Part shown: positions 53,502 to 62,337 of the stretch, in pieces | Position numbering within the stretch: position 1 is the stretch's first letter | How the letters are laid out: every line of letters begins with the position of its first letter | Assembly (NCBI RefSeq): GCF_902809845.1 | Contig: NZ_CADDWI010000008.1 | Coordinates: 620,001 to 684,000 of the forward strand | DNA from: Chelativorans sp. Marseille-P2723 | GTDB taxonomy: Bacteria > Pseudomonadota > Alphaproteobacteria > Rhizobiales > Rhizobiaceae | Reading direction: 5' to 3' | DNA: 64,000 bases | Notes under the pieces: generated by a model | Seen by the model: the letters and a program-made list of their open reading frames with translations, nothing else | What the model was told of the DNA's origin: nothing | The model's database searches: none | Position numbers and translations under genes: made by a program

Positions 53502-54274
53502 GCGAATGGTACATCTCGATCGGAAACGAGGACTCTTGCCGACAGCATCAGCAGGAACGCCGTTACTGTGCCGGCCGAGCGAATTGCATGAGTGGCTGTT
53601 CATCGATCTAGTTTGCAGGTTCTTCAAGTCCGGTCACCTCCTTGAGACCAGCGCTCATGAAGCCGATACCGAGTGATCGGTTGCTTGCCGTCCGTCCCCT
53701 GAAGCCGCCGATGTTGTCGCCTTTGAGGCCGATCCCGTCATATACCGGGATGACGGAGCTGTCTCACATAGCCCTCTGCCTCAAACACGGGCGGCGAAGG
53801 CCATGATCCAGAACAAGAAAACTATTTGCGTGGTAACCGCTCCCGACATCCTGGCAACAGTTTCTTTATTACCGAGACGGATGACGTCGCTTACGAAACG
53901 GCGGCACTTCCCAGCTATTCCAAAGGCGGATGCAAGGTGTTTGGCCCGCCCCCCTCATCCTTGCCCTGAGTAGGCTGCGGCAAAATGAAGGCGTTCCTCC
54001 ATCACCGAACACTCTTTCTTAACCATCAATACCTCCAGCCGAGCCATAAGTGTCAGCCATGTATTCGGTACAAAACGTCACCTATTTCCGCTCTTAGTCA
54101 TCAGCGACAATGTTCCTGATCCTCCCTGTATCTGGCTAGGCGCGGACACCAGCCGGGAAAGAACGGTAACAAATTGTGCCTTGAGCATTGGCATATACGC
54201 GGCGGAACGCCACTTCAAAAACCGCTCCTTCCTGCCATGATGACTCATTCTCGAGAATCGGCAATGGGACGACA
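53502..54274. other. Gene-poor stretch between two sulfotransferase-like genes
   Basis: 773 bases without an intact gene. Short plus-strand frames around 53770-53970 read in a protein-like way in two registers, which could be the remains of a frameshifted gene, but no family could be named. Confidence 0.4.
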
Positions 54275-54910
54275 ATGCTGATCAGCCTTGCGTACAAGTT
54301 TATTCATGTGGCCAACGTGAAGGTGGGATCCACCTGCATTCACAATGCGCTTCGCCCGCATGCGCAAATCAGCCTTCCCCAAGCGGAATGGGGAAAGTAT
54401 CTTGGGATTGCGGACATTGAAACGCGCTTCGCCTGGATCTTTGACAAAGTTCCCTTGGAGGAGTTCACGATTTTCGCTGTCATGCGCGATCCGGTTGATT
54501 GGCTTGTATCACTTTACCGTAGCCATGCTCATCCAGGCTTCAAGGATGGTGCCCTTTACACGGGGAACATGACATTCGACGAATTCCTGTCAGATTGGTG
54601 CCGCACCTTTCCGGAACGATCAATGCCGCAGGTTGAACGCTTGAAGCGTTCCGATGGCTCGATTGGCGTAACCCATGTACTTGAGTATGAGCGTTTGGAG
54701 GAGCAACTCAACGAGATGCTTGGCGAGATCGGCTTGCCGGAAGTTGCCTTGCCAGCGGAAGATCAGATCCCACCCGATCTTCCTTATCCTGAAATTAAAT
54801 GGCTCACACGCCTTAAGATCAAGAGTGCTTATCGCGTGGACTACGCCATGCGCAGGAAGATTCGAGTGCAGCGTTCCCGCGCCGAAGCGATGGCGCTAGC
54901 GCGCCAGTGA
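54275..54910 (+). CDS. Sulfotransferase family protein (family 2-like)
   Basis: 211 residues. KFIHVANVKVGSTCIHNAL near residue 10 matches the P-loop-like K-x-G-S-T-x-x of sulfotransferase family 2, and FAVMRDPVDWLVSLYRSH is the R-DP-x-x-R-x-x-S 3'-phosphate-binding motif. It has no signal peptide. It is the second such gene within 2 kb and is not closely similar to the first beyond these motifs. The acceptor is unknown. The ATG at 54275 was chosen because it places the nucleotide loop near the N terminus. Confidence 0.75.
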   Translation: MLISLAYKFIHVANVKVGSTCIHNALRPHAQISLPQAEWGKYLGIADIETRFAWIFDKVPLEEFTIFAVMRDPVDWLVSLYRSHAHPGFKDGALYTGNMTFDEFLSDWCRTFPERSMPQVERLKRSDGSIGVTHVLEYERLEEQLNEMLGEIGLPEVALPAEDQIPPDLPYPEIKWLTRLKIKSAYRVDYAMRRKIRVQRSRAEAMALARQ

Positions 54911-54999
54911 GTCTCTGCGCCGGCTGCGCCTTTGCATAAGGTAGCCCTCGTGATACCAGTTGAGCCCTTACGGCAACCTCTGGAGCCATTCTTCCCCTC

Positions 55000-55776
55000 A
55001 TGAAAGACCCATCAGCGCTCGCCTTGGCCTTTGTCGCCGCGGACACCGATGATGCCCAGCAGGCCGCCGCCCGGCTTTCCGCGCTTTATGGCCAGGAAAG
55101 GTTGGAGAATGCCGATGTAATCGTCGCTCTTGGCGGCGATGGCTTCATGCTCCAGACTTTGCGCGAAACAATGGGCACAGGCAAACAGATCTATGGGATG
55201 AATCGCGGCACCGTGGGCTTCCTCATGAACGAATATCATGAGCAGGGTTTGCGCGAGCGGATCGCGGAGGCCATCCCTGAAACCATCCGGCCGCTGGAGA
55301 TGGAGGCCAAGGATGCGGCGGGGGAGACGTTCGAGGCGCTTGCAATCAACGAGGTCTCGCTTCTTCGTCAGTCCTACCAGGCCGCCAAGATCCGCATTAC
55401 CGTTGATGGAAAGGTGCGACTCGACGAGTTGATCTGCGACGGAATCATGGTTGCGACGCCAGCCGGGTCGACGGCCTACAACCTTTCCGCACACGGTCCG
55501 ATTTTGCCGCTGGATGCTCCGCTCCTGGCACTCACCCCTGTCAGCCCTTTCCGTCCGAGGCGGTGGCGGGGCGCGCTCCTGCCCAACCAGTCGGTGGTCG
55601 AATTTTCAATTCTCGAGACGGAGAAGCGCCCGGTCAACGCTGTGGCTGATCATACCGAGATAAAATCGGTAATATCCGTAACAGTACGCGAATCCCGCGA
55701 TTTCACCGCAACAACTCTTTTCGATGCCAGCCACTCCTGGGACGAGCGCATCCTTTCGGAACAATTCCGCTATTAG
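55000..55776 (+). CDS. nadK: NAD kinase
   Basis: 258 residues. GGDG motif in [17 protein letters not shown] (with the catalytic Asp), [12 protein letters not shown], the NE motif ([10 protein letters not shown]) and [20 protein letters not shown]. It phosphorylates NAD to NADP in the cytoplasm. The alphaproteobacterial form, shorter than the E. coli enzyme, is normal. Confidence 0.95.
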   Translation: MKDPSALALAFVAADTDDAQQAAARLSALYGQERLENADVIVALGGDGFMLQTLRETMGTGKQIYGMNRGTVGFLMNEYHEQGLRERIAEAIPETIRPLEMEAKDAAGETFEALAINEVSLLRQSYQAAKIRITVDGKVRLDELICDGIMVATPAGSTAYNLSAHGPILPLDAPLLALTPVSPFRPRRWRGALLPNQSVVEFSILETEKRPVNAVADHTEIKSVISVTVRESRDFTATTLFDASHSWDERILSEQFRY

Positions 55777-55948
55777 CAGATTCATCTACACGAGCGACTT
55801 GCTATGTTGCCAAGAAGCTTTAATCACTAAACAGCGGAGCGCTTCGGTCACTCTCGGTGTTGACATTAGGCTTGCCACACCTTAGGCCGCGTCAAGTGCT
55901 GATTGCGGCGCAGCAAGCATCGCAGGCCAACGAGCAGCAAAGACTTAA

Positions 55949-57400
55949 GTGTCGGACACACAGGAAATCGCACAAGACGTTGTGACATTCGCGGACCTCG
56001 GGCTTTCGCAAAAGGTCCTTTCCGCAGTGAATGACGCAGGCTACACCACTCCAACGCCTATTCAGGCGGGGGCCATTCCCCATGCGCTTAAGGGGAAGGA
56101 CGTGCTCGGGATTGCACAGACGGGAACGGGCAAGACCGCTTCCTTCGTGCTGCCGATGCTGACAAGACTGGAACGCGGCCGCGCTCGGGCGCGTATGCCG
56201 CGTACGCTCATTCTCGAACCAACGCGTGAACTTGCCGCTCAGGTGGAAGAGAACTTCACCAGATACGGCAAGAACCACCGCCTCAATATTGCACTGCTGA
56301 TAGGTGGTGTCTCCTTCGATGAGCAGGAGCGCAAGCTTGAGCGTGGTGCCGATGTGTTGATCGCCACGCCGGGCCGCCTACTGGATCATTTCGAGCGCGG
56401 CAAGCTGCTTCTTACAGGCGTGGAAATTCTCGTCATTGACGAGGCGGATCGCATGCTGGACATGGGATTCATTCCCGACATCGAGCGCATCTGCAAGCTT
56501 ATTCCCTTCACGCGGCAGACGCTTTTCTTTTCTGCCACCATGCCGCCGGAGATCACCAAGCTCACGGAGCAGTTCCTGCAGGCGCCGGTGCGTGTTGAGG
56601 TTTCGCGGCCCGCCACGGCGGGAGCCAATATCACCCAGCGGCTGGTGAAATCCGGGTCGAAGCCTTGGGCTAAACGCGAGCGGCTCCGCGAGCTCATCAG
56701 GGCAGAAGGCGACGAACTCAAGAACGCCATCATCTTCTGCAACCGCAAGACGGAAGTAGCCACCCTCTTCCGCTCGCTCGTCCGCCACGAGTTCGATGCA
56801 GGCGCCCTTCACGGTGACATGGACCAGCGCGCACGCATGACGATGCTGGAGAATTTTCGCCGTGGGAAGCTGAAGCTGCTCGTGGCGTCGGACGTGGCAG
56901 CGCGCGGCCTCGATATCCCCGATGTCAGCCATGTCTTCAACTTCGACGTGCCTGTGCATGCGGAAGATTATGTGCACCGCATCGGCCGTACCGGCCGCGC
57001 CGGGCGCTCCGGCAAAGCCTACACTATCGTCACTCGCGCCGACGAAAAATACGTGCAGGCGATTGAGAAGCTCATTGGCCAGGAAATCGAATGGCTGGAT
57101 GGCGATCTTTCTACATTGAGCGAGGAGGATGACGCGTCGGAAAAGCCACGCCGCACGCGCGGGGGCGGACGCAGCCAGCAGCCCGACCCCAAGGCAGAAC
57201 GCTCAAAAGAGACCGACGATTCTTCCAAGCGATCTCAGCGCACATCCATGGAGCGGGATGAAAACCGCAGTCGCAAGGGAACACAAAAGTCAGGCGGCGA
57301 CGGCAGGAAACATCACAGTGACAAGCAACGTGAACCCGAAGTTGTCGTTGGATTCGGCGACGATATGCCGGACTTCATGAAAGTCCCCGGTAAGGTTTGA
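55949..57400 (+). CDS. DEAD-box ATP-dependent RNA helicase (RhlE-like)
   Basis: 483 residues. The Q motif region TFADLGLS...PTPIQ, Walker A AQTGTGKTAS, PTRELAAQ, the DEAD box in VIDEADRMLDMGF, SAT and HRIGRTGRAGR are all present. The last ~85 residues form a basic, low-complexity tail rich in Arg, Lys, Ser and Gln, typical of RhlE-type helicases that act on rRNA assembly and mRNA decay. GTG start. A TTGACA element about 84 bases upstream (55860-55865) may belong to its promoter. Confidence 0.92.
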   Translation: MSDTQEIAQDVVTFADLGLSQKVLSAVNDAGYTTPTPIQAGAIPHALKGKDVLGIAQTGTGKTASFVLPMLTRLERGRARARMPRTLILEPTRELAAQVEENFTRYGKNHRLNIALLIGGVSFDEQERKLERGADVLIATPGRLLDHFERGKLLLTGVEILVIDEADRMLDMGFIPDIERICKLIPFTRQTLFFSATMPPEITKLTEQFLQAPVRVEVSRPATAGANITQRLVKSGSKPWAKRERLRELIRAEGDELKNAIIFCNRKTEVATLFRSLVRHEFDAGALHGDMDQRARMTMLENFRRGKLKLLVASDVAARGLDIPDVSHVFNFDVPVHAEDYVHRIGRTGRAGRSGKAYTIVTRADEKYVQAIEKLIGQEIEWLDGDLSTLSEEDDASEKPRRTRGGGRSQQPDPKAERSKETDDSSKRSQRTSMERDENRSRKGTQKSGGDGRKHHSDKQREPEVVVGFGDDMPDFMKVPGKV

Positions 57401-57405
57401 ACTCC

Positions 57406-57430
57406 ACCCGCTTGCATCACAAGAGCGGGT
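57406..57430 (+). terminator. Hairpin after the helicase gene
   Basis: ACCCGCT (57406-57412) and AGCGGGT (57424-57430) form a 7-bp stem with an 11-base loop, starting five bases after the stop codon. Only a short T-poor tail follows. Confidence 0.35.
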
Positions 57431-57532
57431 TAAATCCCTTCCAGTTATCTGAACGTGCACGGCGGATTATACCGTTCCCCCGGCAATGCCGGTTTTCCGG
57501 TCTGCTTTAAGGCGCTTCCGCTACGCCGCACT

Positions 57533-58264
57533 TCATACAATGTCCTTGCCGGCAGCCTCCTCTGGAGGATGCGCAGCCGCGTAGAGCCGAGCAAAACTCA
57601 TGGCAATGTGCGCACGGCGGATATGACCGACTACATGAAGATCACCACATTCGATGGCAGCAACGATATCCGTCATCTCGCGCTGAAAAACGCTAATTTC
57701 GTTAAGAAGCACATCGTCATACTGCGCCAGTTCCGATGCGGTTTTCAGCCATATCCTGTTCGTCTGGTAATAGAGCCGCTCGGAAATTGCCTTTAACGGC
57801 TCGTTTCCTGTCAACCTCATGAGCAGATGGAAGAACTCCATATTGAGACGGGCAAATTCCCGCGCATCGGGTTTTTCCATGAGGGCTTCGCAGCGCGAGA
57901 GCAACTTCTTGTATACATCCATCTCCTCCCGCCCAGGATGAACTGGATGCAGCTTGCCAATAAGCTCTGCAATCTCAACCCGAAGCTGATAAACTTGCTG
58001 CAACTCATCGATGTGAATGTCAGTGACGATCGTTCCCACCCCATGGACGGATCGGAGGAGACCTTCATCTTCGAGTCGTGCAAGCACACGGCGTACCGGC
58101 GTCCGGCTAGTGTGAAACTCTGCCGCCAGGTCTTCCTCACGAAGGCGCTGGCCGGGTGGGTAGTCGAGCAGACAGATGCGGCTGCGGAGCGTCAGGTATA
58201 TATGGCTGAAGCGCGCCCGCGATATCCTTGGGCCGGGCACGTTCATTTTCATTTCTGCGACCAC
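57533..58264 (-). CDS. GntR-family regulator with FCD domain
   Basis: 243 residues. The N-terminal winged helix has RICLLDYPPGQRLREEDLAAEF split as LLDYPPGQRLREEDLA, then TSRTPVRRVLARLEDEGLL. The all-helical FCD ligand domain follows (YQLRVEIAELIGKL, ARLNMEFFHLLMRL and a late helix with His in GHIRRAHIAMS). It is divergent from ehuBCDA. The palindrome at 58509-58524 has the TNGT..ACNA form read by FadR/FCD-type GntR proteins, so it probably controls the uptake genes. The start could also be the ATG at 58252. Confidence 0.88.
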   Translation of the reverse strand: MVAEMKMNVPGPRISRARFSHIYLTLRSRICLLDYPPGQRLREEDLAAEFHTSRTPVRRVLARLEDEGLLRSVHGVGTIVTDIHIDELQQVYQLRVEIAELIGKLHPVHPGREEMDVYKKLLSRCEALMEKPDAREFARLNMEFFHLLMRLTGNEPLKAISERLYYQTNRIWLKTASELAQYDDVLLNEISVFQREMTDIVAAIECGDLHVVGHIRRAHIAMSFARLYAAAHPPEEAAGKDIV

Positions 58265-58485
58265 GTCGATCTCTCAAGCGTCTCACCCACCGCACGTGAG
58301 TTCGTCTGCCTCTTGGATAGCCAAGTTATCATAGCCTTGCGTTCCCGGCCCCGATCGCACTTCTCGTAAGGAAAGGTGCTGCCGGCCGCACTGGCACGTC
58401 TTGGCTTACGCCCTACCTTAGCGAGTCCTACAATGACGTCTGGAGAATCCGATTATTCTAGAGCTTCAAAGAAAAGGCACAGCGG

Positions 58486-58524
58486 TTGACATGCCCCGAA
58501 GGCCCATGCTGTTGTATACAACAG
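58486..58524 (+). promoter_or_regulatory. ehu promoter region with perfect 16-bp operator
   Basis: TTGACA at 58486-58491 is a consensus -35. Seventeen bases further the perfect palindrome CTGTTGTATACAACAG (58509-58524) begins, covering the expected -10 and start-site region. Its core TTGT-AT-ACAA fits the GntR/FCD operator form. Binding here would block ehuB transcription. Confidence 0.6.
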
Positions 58525-58571
58525 GCCATTCGAGCCAGCAATCCGAAATCAGGAATGGAACAGGGAAGACG

Positions 58572-59417
58572 ATGAGAAGAACCTTTTTGAAAGGAATGGT
58601 GGCGCTTTGTGCCATTGCAGCCTCTCTCGGCACCGCTGCCGCCCAGAGCACGCTAGAACGAGCCCGCGAGCAGGGATACATCCGCGTCGGATTTGCGAAT
58701 GAAGCGCCTTATGGCTACGCCACGCCAGCAGGCGAGCTGACGGGCGAGTCACCGGAAGTCGCCAAGGAAATCCTCTCACGCATGGGGATCGAGGAGGTTG
58801 ATGGCGTTCTGACCGAGTTCGGCTCTCTCATTCCTGGACTGATGGCGGGCCGCTTTGACATTATCGCCGCGGGCATGTTCATCACGCCCGAGCGTTGTCA
58901 GCAAGCCGCCTTCTCAGAGCCATCCTATGGCATCGGCCAGGCTCTTCTGGTGCCAGAGGGAAACCCGAAGAACCTCGTTGATTATTCATCCATTGCCGAC
59001 AACAGCGAGATCACCCTTGCTGTGATGGCAGGCGCCGTCGAGGCAGACTACGCAAAAATGGCAGGCATCGCAGATGACCAGCTTGTCATACTACCTGATC
59101 AGGCAAGTCTTGTGAGTGCGGTGCGGTCAGGCCGGGCAGATGCCGCCGCGCTAACAGCCTTGTCGATTCAGCGAATGGCGCAGAGCAATGAAGGCGTTGA
59201 ATCCACCGAACCCTTCGCCGAGGTTGCAGGTGAGTCGGTCATGGGACATGGCGGCTTCGTCTTCAGGCCGGACGACACGGAGCTGCTTGAAGAGTTCAAT
59301 AGGCAGCTTCAGGCCTTCATAGGCACACAAGAACATATCGAACTCGTCTCGGAATTTGGCTTCGGCGATGGATACTTGCCGACCAAGACCACAGAGGAAC
59401 TGTGTTCGGCAAGCTAG
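58572..59417 (+). CDS. ehuB: Ectoine/hydroxyectoine ABC transporter substrate-binding protein
   Basis: 281 residues. The signal peptide (residues 1-25, ending TAAAQ) is followed by a periplasmic SBP_bac_3 domain. Segments IRVGFANEAPYGYATP, LTEFGSLIPGLMAGRFDIIAAGMFITPERC and FPDQA-like (ILPDQASLVSAVRSGRADA split as ILPDQASLVSA) match EhuB proteins. It delivers ectoines to the permease as osmoprotectant or nutrient. The ATG at 58572 follows GGGAAG and gives a proper signal peptide. Confidence 0.85.
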   Translation: MRRTFLKGMVALCAIAASLGTAAAQSTLERAREQGYIRVGFANEAPYGYATPAGELTGESPEVAKEILSRMGIEEVDGVLTEFGSLIPGLMAGRFDIIAAGMFITPERCQQAAFSEPSYGIGQALLVPEGNPKNLVDYSSIADNSEITLAVMAGAVEADYAKMAGIADDQLVILPDQASLVSAVRSGRADAAALTALSIQRMAQSNEGVESTEPFAEVAGESVMGHGGFVFRPDDTELLEEFNRQLQAFIGTQEHIELVSEFGFGDGYLPTKTTEELCSAS

Positions 59418-59537
59418 GCGCAAGCAGATGTCAGGGCGCGGGTCAATGCCGGCGCCTCGCTCAAGAAACTCCCGGTTGAAAAGAGGAGACGCGTATGGCT
59501 GCATAACGGCCGACGCAGAAAGGAACCAAGGTTCGCG

Positions 59538-60260
59538 ATGCAGCTGCGCCAGCTCGCCGTCTGCGCGATCGTCTTCTTCACTGCGGGTCTGGTTGTTTCC
59601 AGTTTCGCAGGTTTTCGTGAGTTCATCCCCGGCCTGCTTGAGGGTGCCTGGGTTACCGTTCAAATTACTGCGGGCGGTGCGATTCTGGCCGTTGCGATGG
59701 CGTTGTTTGCGGCCATGGCCAGGATGTACGGCCCCGCTCCGCTGCGTTGGCTGGCAGTGGCATACATTGAGGTGTTCCGGGGTACCTCGGCACTCGTTCA
59801 GCTATTCTGGCTATTCTTCGTCCTCCCGCATTTCGGGATCACGCTAGAGCCCATAACGGTAGCTGTTACAGCCTTGGGCCTCAATATAGGGGCCTATGGC
59901 GCCGAGGTAGTGCGGGGAGCCGTGAATGCTGTGCCTAGGGGGCAGTGGGAAGCGACCATTGCTCTTAACATGCCGCGACATCTCGCTTTGCGCCGCATCA
60001 TTCTGCCGCAGGCCTTCCTTGCAATGATCCCGCCTTGGGGAAATCTCTTCATCGAGCTTTTAAAGGCCACCGCGCTCGTCTCGCTCATAACCATATCGGA
60101 TCTTACTTTCCGGGCGCAGCAGATGAACCAGACGACGTTCCGCACCGTGGAAATCTTCACCATCGTGCTCATCATGTATTTGGCGATATCGATTCTGATA
60201 ACCGTCGGAATGCGGACTCTTGAGCGCTATGCGTCGCGCGGTATCGCACGGAGAGGATAA
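59538..60260 (+). CDS. ehuC: Ectoine/hydroxyectoine ABC transporter permease
   Basis: 240 residues, a polar amino acid-type (HisMQ) inner-membrane permease with about five membrane helices. The EAA loop, which contacts the ATPase, is in GAVNAVPRGQWEATIALNMP (near residues 125-145). The family start EFIPGLLEGAWVTVQIT and FRGTSALVQLFWLFFVLP are present. 120 bases follow ehuB; two bases precede ehuD, whose ribosome site lies within the end of this gene. Confidence 0.87.
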   Translation: MQLRQLAVCAIVFFTAGLVVSSFAGFREFIPGLLEGAWVTVQITAGGAILAVAMALFAAMARMYGPAPLRWLAVAYIEVFRGTSALVQLFWLFFVLPHFGITLEPITVAVTALGLNIGAYGAEVVRGAVNAVPRGQWEATIALNMPRHLALRRIILPQAFLAMIPPWGNLFIELLKATALVSLITISDLTFRAQQMNQTTFRTVEIFTIVLIMYLAISILITVGMRTLERYASRGIARRG

Positions 60261-60261
60261 A

Positions 60262-60936
60262 GTGTTCTGGGATTGGAACTATGCGTGGGAAATCCTCCCA
60301 ACCCTAATGCGGGCATCTGTCGTTACCATTCAGGCTACGCTTCTGGGATTTTTGCTCGCGGCTATTCTGGGTCTCGTCCTGGCGATCGCGCGCATGTCGA
60401 GGACGGTCTGGATCTCAGTTCCGACTGCTGCTGCCGTGGAGTTTATCCGATCGACACCGGTGTTGATCCAGATCTTCTTCATCTTCTTCGTTTTTCCGGA
60501 GTTCGGCCTGGTGCTTCCGGCGATGACCGCTGGCGTCATCGCGCTTGGCCTCCACTACGGAGCCTATTGCTCGGAAGTGTATCGAGCGGGACTGGAGAAC
60601 GTCCCGAAGGGACAATGGGAAGCCTCGATTGCGCTCAATCTCAACCCCTTCATTACCTATCGGGACATTATCATTCCCCAGGCAATTCCGCCGGTAGTTC
60701 CCGCTCTTGGCAATTATCTGGTAGCGCTCTTTAAGGAAACACCGCTCCTTTCGGCCATCGCCGTGCTCGAACTCATGCAAACAGCAAAGATTCTCGGGTC
60801 GCAGAGCTTCCGCTATGTGGAGCCGATTACGCTGGTTGGCGCCTTCTTCCTAATAATGAGTCTGGTGGCTGCCGCTTTGATACGCCAGGTGGAAGCCTGG
60901 CTTAACCGCACGCTGCGCATTGGAGCCGGACGATGA
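60262..60936 (+). CDS. ehuD: Ectoine/hydroxyectoine ABC transporter permease
   Basis: 224 residues, the second HisMQ-type permease. It starts [18 protein letters not shown] and has EAA-loop residues in [18 protein letters not shown]. The GTG at 60262 has GGAGAGG upstream. It pairs with EhuC to form the channel. The stop overlaps the ehuA start by four bases. Confidence 0.87.
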   Translation: MFWDWNYAWEILPTLMRASVVTIQATLLGFLLAAILGLVLAIARMSRTVWISVPTAAAVEFIRSTPVLIQIFFIFFVFPEFGLVLPAMTAGVIALGLHYGAYCSEVYRAGLENVPKGQWEASIALNLNPFITYRDIIIPQAIPPVVPALGNYLVALFKETPLLSAIAVLELMQTAKILGSQSFRYVEPITLVGAFFLIMSLVAAALIRQVEAWLNRTLRIGAGR

Positions 60937-61709
60937 CAACGCCCATGATCAAGTTCGAAGATGTAACCAAGCGTTATGGCGACCTTACGGTGCTTGATTC
61001 CCTCAATTTGGAGGTCGCACCTTACGAGAAAGTCGCCATTATCGGTCCTTCTGGCTCTGGCAAAACAACGGTCCTGCGCATGCTGATGACGCTTGAGCGA
61101 ATTGATGGCGGCGTAATCTATGTTGACGGGGAGCCCCTGACCCATATGCGGAAGAATGGCAGCCTTGTACCAGCCGACCGGCGGTATCTGCGCCGAATGC
61201 GCGGCAACATCGGCATGGTCTTTCAGCACTTCAATCTTTTTCCGCATATGACGTCCCTCAAGAACTGCATGGAAGCGCCCATTCATGTTCTGGGTCTTTC
61301 GAAACGGGAAGCGGAGGAGCGGGCGGCAGAGCTTCTCGACATGGTAGGTTTGGCAGACAAGATGGATCACTATCCAAGCCAGCTATCCGGCGGACAGCGG
61401 CAACGTGTTGCAATCGCCCGGGCTCTTGCCATGAGGCCAAAGGTGATGCTGTTCGATGAGGTCACATCAGCGCTCGACCCGGAATTGGTGGGTGAAGTGC
61501 TGAACGTGATCCGCAAGCTTGGGGAGCAGCATAACCTCACCATGCTGATGGTCACGCACCAGATGGGCTTTGCCAAAGAGTTCGCCGACCGTGTCTGCTT
61601 CTTCTATGACGGCAATATCGCAGAGCAAGGCAAGCCGGAGGTTATCTTCAGTGATCCGAAGGAGGAACGAACCCGGCAATTCCTGAGTGCAGTTCTTGAA
61701 GCGAGCTAG
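60933..61709 (+). CDS. ehuA: Ectoine/hydroxyectoine ABC transporter ATP-binding protein
   Basis: 258 residues. Walker [11 protein letters not shown] loop [12 protein letters not shown], signature [15 protein letters not shown], Walker [14 protein letters not shown] and the H loop VTHQMGF. The stretch [15 protein letters not shown], inserted after the first strands, is characteristic of EhuA. It powers the EhuBCD importer. The gene order here is B-C-D-A, with the ATPase last. Confidence 0.9.
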   Translation: MTTPMIKFEDVTKRYGDLTVLDSLNLEVAPYEKVAIIGPSGSGKTTVLRMLMTLERIDGGVIYVDGEPLTHMRKNGSLVPADRRYLRRMRGNIGMVFQHFNLFPHMTSLKNCMEAPIHVLGLSKREAEERAAELLDMVGLADKMDHYPSQLSGGQRQRVAIARALAMRPKVMLFDEVTSALDPELVGEVLNVIRKLGEQHNLTMLMVTHQMGFAKEFADRVCFFYDGNIAEQGKPEVIFSDPKEERTRQFLSAVLEAS

Positions 61710-61860
61710 AAGCGCTGCCACAAACTGCTACGCTCGGTGTATGCGTGGAACCCAAAAAACGCGGCAAAACGACAACACTCGTCAAAGTTCGACTTACATC
61801 TGGAATTGCGCTATTCGATAAGCCATATTGAGCCTGTTTCCAGCCTGCGAAGGAAAAATC

Positions 61861-62322
61861 ATGCGCCTGACCCGGCAGACCAATTATGCCATTCGTATCC
61901 TGATGTATTGCGCTGCCAACAATGATCGTTTGAGCCGCATTCCAGATATCGCGCGGGCGTATTCCCTTTCGGAGCTTTTTCTTTTCAAGATCCTGCAACC
62001 GCTGGTAGAAGCCGGAATGGTGCAGACTGTCCGCGGCCGCAATGGCGGGGTGCGTCTTGCCAAGCCTGCCGATGAGATCAATCTCTTTGAGGTTGTGCGC
62101 GTGACGGAAGAGAATTTTCACATGGCGGAGTGTTTCGAGAGCGATTCAGAATGTCCACTTGTGGATGGCTGCGGCCTCAACGAGGCTTTGCGCAGGGCGT
62201 TGGACGCATTCTTCGACGTATTGGCCTCCTACACGATTCAGGATCTGGTCGACGCGCGGCCCAATATGCGTCACCTGCTCGGAATTGACGTGCTGGAATC
62301 ACGGGCGGCAGTAGTGAACTAA
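61861..62322 (+). CDS. rirA: Rrf2-family iron regulator RirA
   Basis: 153 residues. An N-terminal winged helix (MRLTRQTNYAIRILMYCAAN split as MRLTRQTNYAI, LSELFLFKILQPL, VRGRNGGVRLAKP) and three Cys in CFESDSECPLVDGCG near residues 91-105 bind an iron-sulfur cluster. RirA represses iron-uptake genes when iron is plentiful in rhizobia and relatives. The ATG at 61861 gives the conserved start; an open frame 11 codons longer is not family-like. No ferric-uptake genes are in the window. Confidence 0.92.
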   Translation: MRLTRQTNYAIRILMYCAANNDRLSRIPDIARAYSLSELFLFKILQPLVEAGMVQTVRGRNGGVRLAKPADEINLFEVVRVTEENFHMAECFESDSECPLVDGCGLNEALRRALDAFFDVLASYTIQDLVDARPNMRHLLGIDVLESRAAVVN

Positions 62323-62337
62323 GAGGATTCCGGTAAT

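Noticed and set aside
53770-53970. Possible remnant gene between the two sulfotransferase-like genes
   Set aside because: Two frames have short protein-like stretches, but they do not join into one reading and match no family I can name.
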